Shown here: piece after piece, positions 62,201 to 64,000 of the stretch
Layout of the letters: every line of letters starts with the position of its first letter
Numbering within the stretch: the first letter of the stretch is position 1
Assembly: GCA_026419785.1 (NCBI GenBank)
Contig: JAODTK010005695.1
Coordinates: 248,001-312,000 of the forward strand
Length of the DNA: 64,000 nucleotides
Direction of reading: 5' to 3'
Source of the DNA: Sclerodactyla briareus
Lineage: Eukaryota > Echinodermata > Holothuroidea > Dendrochirotida > Sclerodactylidae
The notes under the pieces: generated by a model
Database searches by the model: none
Seen by the model: only the letters and a program-made list of their open reading frames with translations
What the model was told of the DNA's origin: nothing
Position numbers and translations under genes: made by a program

Positions 62201-62740
62201 AGTTCGATTGTGTGATTTTCCGTACATGATCACATGACTGGACTCTTGCCTTTAAACTGGTGCATGGGATTGGAGTCATCTGTGACCAGACACATTTACC
62301 TTACAGACAATATCCTAATGTTAGGGTGGTGAGGGCTCTATTAGATCTACGTTGGGAGCTGTAAAGTTGTATGCCCGGAGAGCACTTGTGCAGCATCAGG
62401 GATCGTGTTGCCCTTGTCCAAATGATGAGATTGTTAGATCAACCGCAGCCATGCTCCACCTTTCCAAATTAAACGACTACGGAGTAACACCAACCTTGAG
62501 AGTTTGTTCTTGAGATTCCAGATGCCCAATATGCCATCGGGGTCAGCCCATAGCCATGACGTCACCTTCACGCTATACAGGAGATGTAGCTGAGGCCGTG
62601 GTGGGAGGGGGGAGGAGCGAGCCCTCTTCACGTTTGGGTTCTCGATGATGAAGTGGGTGTGGGCGGCCCGACTCGCTCGGGCAAACACAAAGTGCTCCTT
62701 GATCAGGATTGGCAGGCCTACCCGGGTATCGGCTGTTGCT
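32972..62740 (-). CDS. WDR11 gene, C-terminal half, spliced, partial
   Basis: Eight minus-strand exons lie in the right order to give the second half of WDR11. In animals this is a protein of about 1,200 residues with two WD40 propellers followed by an alpha-solenoid. It binds FAM91A1 and C17orf75 at the trans-Golgi, helps capture endosome-derived vesicles carrying acidic-cluster cargo, and is linked to ciliogenesis and Hedgehog signalling. The exons cover the last WD repeats and most of the solenoid. Introns range from about 200 bases to about 10 kb. The first half lies past the right edge. The exon for roughly 40 residues between 56345 and 46934, and the C-terminal 150-200 residues, were not found. 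Four exons contain one- or two-base frame breaks, more like read error than decay because the flanking residues stay conserved. Confidence 0.92.
33345..33970 (-). pseudogene. Degenerate tandem echoes of the WDR11 exon
   Basis: Three sequences resemble the start of the exon at 32972-33068. At about 33355-33415 the minus strand reads [11 protein letters not shown]; at about 33660-33715 it reads [11 protein letters not shown]; at about 33785-33830 it reads [11 protein letters not shown]. Flanks repeat as well: copies two and four share GATACCACACTA.ATTAT on one side and GAGGCAGTGAGTGCC-like text on the other, while copies one and three share the ATTGATCAGACTCAGCAGC core. None continues into the DACRYLQTY half of the exon. 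They look like partial duplications 5' of the working exon; use as alternative exons seems unlikely. Confidence 0.6.
34445..34560 (+). mobile_element. tRNA-derived SINE fragment
   Basis: ATATGGGTTCAAGACCCAT (34489-34507) is a B-box with paired flanks. It is followed by TTTGAGCAAGTTACTTCAT, the body motif seen in invertebrate SINEs, then a G-rich stretch. The A-box side is weak. It is inside the intron between WDR11 exons 39608 and 33068. Confidence 0.55.
34561..37690. other. Intron sequence, nothing recognised
   Basis: This is part of the roughly 6.5-kb WDR11 intron. CA repeat at about 35281-35293; no conserved peptide or clear element boundary on either strand. Confidence 0.5.
37691..39065 (+). 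mobile_element. Composite core-repeat element, family A copy 2
   Basis: The left motif CAAGGCGATAGCCCCCAG then CACCTGGTTGCGCGATCAG lies at 37691-37735. Three cores (37880-38270) carry GTTGAATGACCTCCAGTGAC, ACCAGGTTTCAT and TTATGCAAATTAGG. A CA microsatellite follows at 38553-38571. The tail AAGTCTCCTTCTGAATTCC then ATTCAGGCGAGATA at 39031-39063 has a perfect CTGAAT/ATTCAG stem extended by TCTC/GAGA. About 400 bases of other sequence sits between the microsatellite and the tail. It is inserted in a WDR11 intron, opposite in sense to the gene. Confidence 0.65.
39116..39280 (+). repeat. Two-copy tandem repeat, about 88 bp
   Basis: AGTTGTGGGAGACCAGACTG at 39122 and GGTTGTGGGGGACCGGACTG at about 39209 start two similar units that both contain CATGTTGAGCACCA and end near ACAGTC. 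The units fall in a 145-codon plus frame (39127-39564) preceded by TTTTCCTTTCAG, but I recognise no protein family in it and the repeat explains its length only in part. Confidence 0.6.
39608..39777 (-). CDS. WDR11 exon, most conserved solenoid segment
   Basis: The acceptor is a T-run plus CTTCAG at 39778-39783 and the donor GG|GTATAT begins at 39607. The exon is open over its whole length and reads [19 protein letters not shown], then [36 protein letters not shown]. This tracks human WDR11 [42 protein letters not shown] almost residue for residue, so the gene identity rests mainly here. The exon joins the upstream one through LLGE|NERA, matching the human LLGQTDRA. Confidence 0.95.
39784..41160. 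other. Intron sequence, nothing recognised
   Basis: Part of the WDR11 intron between exons 41960 and 39777. A possible B-box-like string lies at about 40730 on the minus strand, without a supporting A-box. Confidence 0.5.
41161..41870. repeat. Intronic imperfect repeats
   Basis: Three phrases recur in order. ACATGTGGGCTAACACATTT (41162) recurs at 41569. GGGAACCTGTGAGGGACCTG (about 41248) recurs as GGAACCTGTGAGAAACCT (41787). CAACTGGCAACCCCACTGG (41299) recurs at about 41437. The spacing is about 400-540 bp. An older local duplication, or an element with internal repeats, sits just downstream of the WDR11 exon at 41960. No protein recognised. Confidence 0.6.
41960..42056 (-). CDS. WDR11 exon, [14 protein letters not shown] segment
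   Basis: The acceptor TTTTGCAG is at 42057-42064 and the donor GAGAG|GTAAAG begins at 41959. It reads [20 protein letters not shown] followed by IICCRT, parallel to human KFQLERVNLQEVKRSTYDHTRKCTDQ. Near 41975 the frame must lose one base, probably one T of a TTT run, to give LLLLGE, which matches human LLLLGQ and joins the next exon in phase. With that base removed the exon is 96 bases, exactly 32 codons. Without it the splice would run into a stop at once. Confidence 0.87.
42057..43978. other. Intron sequence, nothing recognised
   Basis: WDR11 intron. A C-run lies at about 42390-42400 and a CA run at about 42572-42584. No repeat family or peptide was recognised. Confidence 0.5.
43979..44094 (-). 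CDS. WDR11 exon, [15 protein letters not shown] segment
   Basis: The acceptor ..CCCCCACAG is at 44095-44103 and the donor TTCAAG|GTAAAC begins at 43978. The last part reads [18 protein letters not shown], matching human NPLDICYDVLCENAYFQ in spacing and in the L-D..C-DVL...YF pattern. The first part is open in a different frame ([14 protein letters not shown]) and corresponds to the variable acidic linker of WDR11. The exon is 116 bases, one short of a multiple of three, while neighbours join in phase 0, so one base is probably missing near 44050. Confidence 0.8.
44095..45029. other. Intron sequence, nothing recognised
   Basis: WDR11 intron. An A-run lies at about 44886-44896. No element or exon was identified. 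Confidence 0.45.
45030..45411. mobile_element. 382-bp element with inverted ends of about 55 bp
   Basis: The left arm (45030-45081) and right arm (45355-45411) are nearly perfect reverse complements. Both carry GGAGCT..TAGATTTCACGACG, GGGACG.GAGCTAC and CGTATGACGTAATGTT. The interior has no long frame. Flanking bases (GAGAAT left, TTAATA right) do not give a clear target duplication, so the class is undetermined; a foldback or Mutator-like MITE would fit the long ends. It is intronic in WDR11. Confidence 0.75.
45998..46114. repeat. Inverted repeat of about 117 bp
   Basis: CGATTCACAGAGGGCATACA at 45998 pairs with the reverse complement of TTTGTATTGCGTCTCTGTGA at about 46093-46112, with one or two bulges. 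It may be the inner part of a larger inverted-repeat element with CG-rich flanks, but the outer ends are unclear. Confidence 0.55.
46735..46934 (-). CDS. WDR11 exon, [20 protein letters not shown] segment
   Basis: The acceptor TCTCCTTGCAG is at 46935-46945 and the donor CGTCAG|GTACGG begins at 46734. The open part reads [20 protein letters not shown], then [36 protein letters not shown]. Human WDR11 has LLLDPEFTLLQRCLLVSRLYGDESELHFWTVAAHYL at this place: the QRCL...RL.GDE.E..FWTVA.HYL signature is unmistakable. It marks the start of the C-terminal alpha-solenoid. The first 25 or so residues (..[10 protein letters not shown]) are less certain in frame. Confidence 0.93.
47005..47119. repeat. 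Two-copy tandem repeat, about 60 bp
   Basis: AGTGCACACATAATCCATAC (47009) and AGTGCACACATAATCCACAC (47069) begin two units, each continuing ACTACCATT and ending in TAGGCTAGC. Intronic, close to the acceptor of the WDR11 exon at 46735-46934. Confidence 0.8.
47130..47465 (-). other. Unassigned open frame of 111 codons
   Basis: A minus-strand frame starting [20 protein letters not shown] and ending [11 protein letters not shown] is free of low complexity and has an ordinary protein-like composition, unlike most frames here. I do not recognise it, and it does not match WDR11. It lies in the WDR11 intron, in the same sense, about 200 bases upstream of an exon acceptor. It may be a piece of a mobile-element protein or chance. 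Confidence 0.25.
48281..48620 (+). mobile_element. Family B element, left end and one partial core
   Basis: AAAGCCAAAAGGCTTAGTGA (48283) and TCGACTCTTTCTGACAACCT match the left ends at 27.6 and 29.2 kb. A degenerate core with ATAAGAAAGCTACACAATAA and ACAACCAGATCAGACCAAGC follows and ends near 48620. No tandem array, microsatellite or tail is evident, so the copy is truncated. The 138-codon plus frame that starts in it (48568-48984) is unlikely to be a gene. Confidence 0.6.
48990..50767. other. Intron sequence with G/C-rich simple tracts
   Basis: A C-run lies at about 49471-49482. G-rich tandem text built on GGAATGGAGGAGGGGGGG occurs at about 50336-50410, and proline-rich minus frames there are its shadow. 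No exon recognised. The missing WDR11 exon should lie somewhere between 46935 and 56344. Confidence 0.5.
50768..50903. repeat. (TTA)n microsatellite
   Basis: About 45 units of TTA/TAT with a few interruptions, spanning about 135 bp. Intronic. Confidence 0.95.
51050..51441. mobile_element. Relic of the element at 31.8 kb
   Basis: It matches 31960-32400 in order: CTGGAGGAATT.ACAGCAG, GTATGTCCTC..GAAT.ATTGAAGGA, CCCATGCTTT.GATT.ATTTGCCATCACAA, CTCGCAGTGGCTA and the end TGTGAGGCAGGCTT. The left terminal repeat was not found, so the copy is probably 5' truncated or diverged. A plus frame of 72 codons across it (51216-51434) matches no transposase I know. Confidence 0.65.
51666..52163 (+). other. 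Longest open frame in the window, unassigned
   Basis: A plus frame of 165 codons. The first 65 are glycine- and proline-rich and driven by G-runs near 51748 and 51831. The rest (starting near [20 protein letters not shown]) looks more protein-like but matches nothing I recognise and has no visible splice context. It lies antisense inside a WDR11 intron. Chance is the simplest reading. Confidence 0.15.
52421..53115. repeat. 43-bp minisatellite, about 16 units
   Basis: The unit is GTTGTCATGGTA, then one of two middles, then AGACAATCAACTCAAAA. The two middles are TGGAAGCTAACCTC and GAAAAGCTAATCTT, mixed irregularly along the array. Across the unit join, GACAATCAACTCAAAAGTTG plus TC forms a small imperfect hairpin (AACT/AGTT inside GAC/GTC). 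Several units differ by a single inserted or lost base. About three more degenerate units lie at 53485-53590. Intronic in WDR11. It is not a CRISPR: the units are contiguous with no spacers and the host is eukaryotic. Confidence 0.95.
53760..54510 (-). mobile_element. LINE fragment, reverse transcriptase C-terminus (CR1/L2-like)
   Basis: On the minus strand, in two or three frames, the order is [55 protein letters not shown], then [20 protein letters not shown] and, nearer the end, KTYGERQF with DSSVE. These correspond to the known order in Jockey/CR1/L2-type ORF2: ..F.H....RS.F..LR.IGRIR.YL....C..L.HA.V.SR.DYCN.., LHWLPV..R..YKI, LKTYG.R.F. Frame shifts and stops show a dead copy. Same sense as WDR11, in its intron. 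Confidence 0.8.
54511..55250. other. Intron sequence, possible missing exon not confirmed
   Basis: A C-run lies at about 54991-55004. A short stretch at about 54755-54800 (minus) with splice-like ends was weighed as the missing WDR11 exon but is too weak to call. Confidence 0.4.
55280..56160. repeat. GGGCC-rich core repeats (family C)
   Basis: Units repeat an AATGGGCCCTCGGGCCC-like phrase, TGGACCAAAAATTCCTGAAC, ACAACTTTG..GAAGAAATCA-like text and CATTTTGCG..TCCCAC, at about 55290-55600 and 55690-56000. Then three or four shorter units of about 55-60 bp repeat GCATTGTGCCCC, TTTATGCCATTGACCAAAAG and TCACAGACTA (55985-56160). The array runs straight into a GATG/GATA microsatellite, the same core-then-microsatellite build as families A and B, but no hairpin tail was found. 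Confidence 0.65.
56161..56330. repeat. (GATG)n then (GATA)n microsatellite
   Basis: About 65 bp of GATG units pass into about 100 bp of GATA units with a few interruptions. It ends only 14 bases from the edge of the WDR11 exon at 56345, so it lies right after that exon's splice donor in the gene's sense. Confidence 0.95.
56345..56516 (-). CDS. WDR11 exon, EMVSSLKNS..last WD repeat
   Basis: The acceptor CTCCCTTTCAG is at 56517-56527 and the donor GAAG|GTATGA begins at 56344. The exon reads [20 protein letters not shown], then [20 protein letters not shown] and [13 protein letters not shown]. Human WDR11 has QMVSSLRSGRNVTFRILDVDW, then DKVILASDDGCIRVLEMSMK: MVSSL, the V-DW/VVW step and the LAS/LTATG-C--V strand pattern agree. 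It is open without a frame break. This is the last blade of the second propeller. Confidence 0.87.
56726..56843 (-). CDS. WDR11 exon, WVR..ELISF..FWDLQ segment
   Basis: The donor CTACAG|GTATCC begins at 56725. The acceptor is either TTAGTAG ending at 56844 or one three bases away. In one frame it reads [13 protein letters not shown] and, after a break near 56790, in another [20 protein letters not shown]. This follows human HRSWVRKIRFAPG..QKLIAMYNDGAEVWDTKE, and WDLQ joins KEMVSSL of the next exon as WDTKEVQMVSSL does in human. The intron to the next exon is about 209 bases, the shortest in the gene. Confidence 0.68.
56915..56980 (-). pseudogene. Partial echo of the 56345-56516 exon
   Basis: On the minus strand AAAGAGATTGGTTCCCTTCT, then a CGAGAATTTCAAGAAGGAAG-like stretch, resembles the 5' end of the exon (AAAGAGATGGTCTCCTCCTT.., GAAGAATTCCAAAGAAGAAG). 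Its reading frame stops after [14 protein letters not shown]. It lies upstream of exon 56726-56843. Similarity is modest, and chance between two A/G-rich stretches is not excluded. Confidence 0.4.
57195..57300 (-). repeat. Possible SINE head, minus strand
   Basis: The complement of 57229-57242 reads ACAGATTTGAATCTA, a B-box-like string; no clear A-box or SINE body accompanies it. Confidence 0.3.
57665..57850 (+). mobile_element. tRNA-derived SINE
   Basis: GTGGGCTAATTGGCTGAGGC at 57666 is an A-box-like start. GTTGTGGGTTCGAGCC (57707-57722) is a good B-box. TTTGAGCAAGGTGTTTTTGA and CGTTTCTCCACACC match the body of invertebrate SINEs. The minus frame of 163 codons over the same place (57427-57918) is a by-product. 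Confidence 0.7.
58311..58370 (+). mobile_element. Family A tail, isolated
   Basis: GAGTCTCTTCCTGAAGTTC then ATTCAGCAAGAC (58329-58361) matches the hairpin tails at 39.03 and 60.85 kb. A degenerate CA-rich stretch precedes it. The body of the element was not identified upstream. Confidence 0.5.
58437..58560 (+). mobile_element. Solo end of the TTAA-flanked element
   Basis: TTAA followed by AGGCAAAGTCCCGCCAAATT (58433-58456) matches the inverted end of the element at 32486-32928. Similarity ends within about 120 bases and no second end was found. Confidence 0.55.
58584..58830 (+). mobile_element. Composite element family A, left end (copy 3)
   Basis: CAAGGCGATCGCCCCCAGTG then CGCCTGGTTGCGCA matches the left ends at 23.3 and 37.7 kb, followed by a TGCAACAATTACAAGG-like motif shared with 37.7 kb and a first core ending in GAATGACCTCCAG. 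The array then stops. Confidence 0.6.
58831..60189. other. Intron sequence, nothing recognised
   Basis: WDR11 intron. Minus and plus frames of 99-100 codons at 59752-60061 overlap each other and match no family. A tandem resemblance exists between 59590-59720 and 59745-59900 (ATGTTAT.AT.TTGGCA.T..TGGCAT and TGAC.TGACAGTTTT.ATGAA), suggesting further degenerate repeat units. Confidence 0.5.
60190..60880 (+). mobile_element. Family A cores, ACAG microsatellite and hairpin tail
   Basis: Cores with GCATAAATTATGCAAATTAG and CACCAAGTTTCATGAGGAT lie at 60200-60500. A longer section ending GGTTCAGGAGATATCTAACC follows, then a (GACA)n microsatellite at 60785-60831, then TCATCTCCTTGAACAAAGTT and CAGGTGAGAC (60849-60876), which folds as a TTGAAC/GTTCAG hairpin. 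The ACAG/ACRG microsatellite just before a short right flank is the published hallmark of pearl elements. Confidence 0.7.
60890..61860 (-). mobile_element. LINE fragment, reverse transcriptase (CR1/L2-like)
   Basis: Read on the minus strand across several frames: [12 protein letters not shown] (near 61820), a VADDPQFDS version of the catalytic YADD box (near 61720), [20 protein letters not shown] (near 61620), a gap with an A-run (61387-61407), [20 protein letters not shown] (near 61150), [12 protein letters not shown] and [20 protein letters not shown] (near 60990). The order is that of Jockey/CR1/L2 ORF2. The first Y of YADD is replaced and frames are broken, so it is inactive. Same sense as WDR11, in its intron. 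Confidence 0.85.
61990..62255. mobile_element. Copy of the TTAA-flanked element
   Basis: It shares GTCATATCTACCAATTATAA and its complement-like partner GTAGATATGACATCATCGAA with the inner inverted repeat at 32674-32756. It ends in GACTCTTGCC followed by TTTAA (62241-62255), a version of the inverted end plus TTAA. The left end is not clear. Confidence 0.6.
62495..62740 (-). CDS. WDR11 exon, [16 protein letters not shown] segment
   Basis: It begins [17 protein letters not shown], continues [18 protein letters not shown] and ends [19 protein letters not shown] at donor TCAAG|GTTGGT (62494). Human WDR11 has REHFVFTDIDGQVYH, then ITCIAWKGDTLVLGDMDGNLNFWDLKGRVSR. Between them a neighbouring frame reads SYISCIA (about 62571-62592), matching SITCIA, after which the frame must return for [11 protein letters not shown]. 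So one lost and one gained base or so are needed. The acceptor (62741-62742) is my best guess. This is a WD repeat of the second propeller. Confidence 0.82.
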
Positions 62741-64000
62741 CTCGTGGAATGGAGATGGCGGAGACGAGATCAGGTAGGTAGGCGACACACATGTTGCCTC
62801 TCTCACTGTAGGCATACAGTAACAATCAACCAGTCCACACATATATCAGGATGAGTTGAGGTTACGCCCCATGAATAGAGTGTCTCGAGTTTGCCTCACG
62901 CTGCATGCATATGCTTACCGCAAGCCTAACAAAAGCTCGCGGCCCGACTTCAGTCCCAATCAATGGTGAGGCCCTGAAGACCACCAAGTCCGTAGCTACA
63001 ACTGGCAGTTAGCTCTGCTGACTTTGACTGTAGCTAGGGACAGGTTACAATTTTTCCTAGGAATTTTGCAAGGCCACACAGTTTGTACCAGCGATAGAAT
63101 TAGGCTATGACATTGAACAATATGCGAATAGCTTGTTCGATGTAGACTTTTTATGTATGGTGGACCAGCTTTTGCAGTTAATTATTAGAGGGCCGTCCAG
63201 ACAGAAACCACATTTGATTGGTAGAACGTATCCCCTGTACGTCTTCTGCTTCTCCCCTGTGAGTTCTCCAGCTGTGCATCCAAAAACGCACACGCGTGCG
63301 GTTGTCGGTAGTAAGCTTTGGCGAGCAGTCGGAAAGACCTCCATAGTGGTTACCGCAAGCACTGTGTCCTCGAACTCCCTACCGTGATAGGTAGGCTTTA
63401 GGGATAGAAGACGAAACAGTGTACACAGGGTAAAAATTTCAGGAAAGCTACGTGTAGCTGTTTTGGGTAATGTTGCACAAAGTCACAGAGAATAGATATG
63501 TCCTGCCACCTAGGAGAAAGTTAACTGACACTGTTAGTGAGTAATCTCATAACACACATTACTTCACACATGATAGCTAGTCACAGATGCTACCATATTC
63601 ATTCTATAACATGCGCACTGCGTGAAGGCAATCTACTAGGACAGTCGTTCTCGCGGAACTGGTACACGTGTTAAGTGATGCTACATTATGTACAGAAACC
63701 ACAAAAGTCTAGGGCTTGAGTGCTGAATTCACCTTTGAATCACTATACGTACAACCAGGTCAACTGACTGAACCCATTGGCCCGTCCCTTCCAGACATCA
63801 CCACACCTTGCATATTTTCTAACCAAAGTATTTTGTCAGTGTACAATTAGTGTTTGACCAGTTGTTGCAAGTGTGACTCTGTTAGGGTTACAAAAATCAT
63901 ACATTTGCAAAATGTAATGTGTGCTTCTATTAAGGCATGATCCTTCCATTAGCTGAATACGGTATATTTAACACAATTTATTGGTCAGATTATGGTGTTA
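62741..64000. other. Right edge, intron, no exon found
   Basis: Sequence upstream of the first WDR11 exon found. No further WDR11 peptide was recognised, so the preceding exon probably lies past the window. Confidence 0.5.

Overview
This window looks like animal nuclear DNA, most likely from a marine invertebrate. There are no operons and no dense ORFs. The only recognisable gene is split by introns of hundreds to thousands of bases, and much of the rest is microsatellites, SINE, LINE and short inverted-repeat elements. The elements built of core repeats, a microsatellite and a hairpin tail resemble the 'pearl'/HINE class described from molluscs and other invertebrates. I cannot tell echinoderm or hemichordate from mollusc on this evidence. 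All protein comparisons use my memory of human WDR11; no search was run.

Right half (about 32.9-62.8 kb, minus strand): the C-terminal half of WDR11, a WD-repeat/alpha-solenoid protein of trans-Golgi vesicle tethering and ciliary signalling. Eight exons are placed in the expected order: 62495-62740, 56726-56843, 56345-56516, 46735-46934, 43979-44094, 41960-42056, 39608-39777 and 32972-33068. The 5' part lies beyond the right edge. One exon between 56345 and 46934, and the last roughly 150-200 residues, were not found. Four exons need a one- or two-base frame change to stay open. The introns hold two LINE fragments, SINEs, inverted-repeat elements, a 43-bp minisatellite of about 16 units, (TTA)n and (GATG/GATA)n tracts, and degenerate echoes of two WDR11 exons.

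Middle (about 16-32 kb): arrays of 120-300 bp core repeats. They are organised as composite elements: a left motif, tandem cores, a CA or ACAG microsatellite and a hairpin tail. A 142-bp inverted-repeat element with a target-site duplication lies at 16.0 kb, and a TTA-flanked one at 31.8 kb.

Left (0-16 kb): no gene recognised. The main feature is a tandem duplication of a unit of about 3 kb (about 9.6-12.59 and 12.59-15.63 kb), with a short third piece at 8.6 kb. The two large copies differ mainly by one-base insertions and deletions. Together with the frame breaks in otherwise conserved WDR11 exons, this suggests residual long-read error, so base-level conclusions should be treated with caution.
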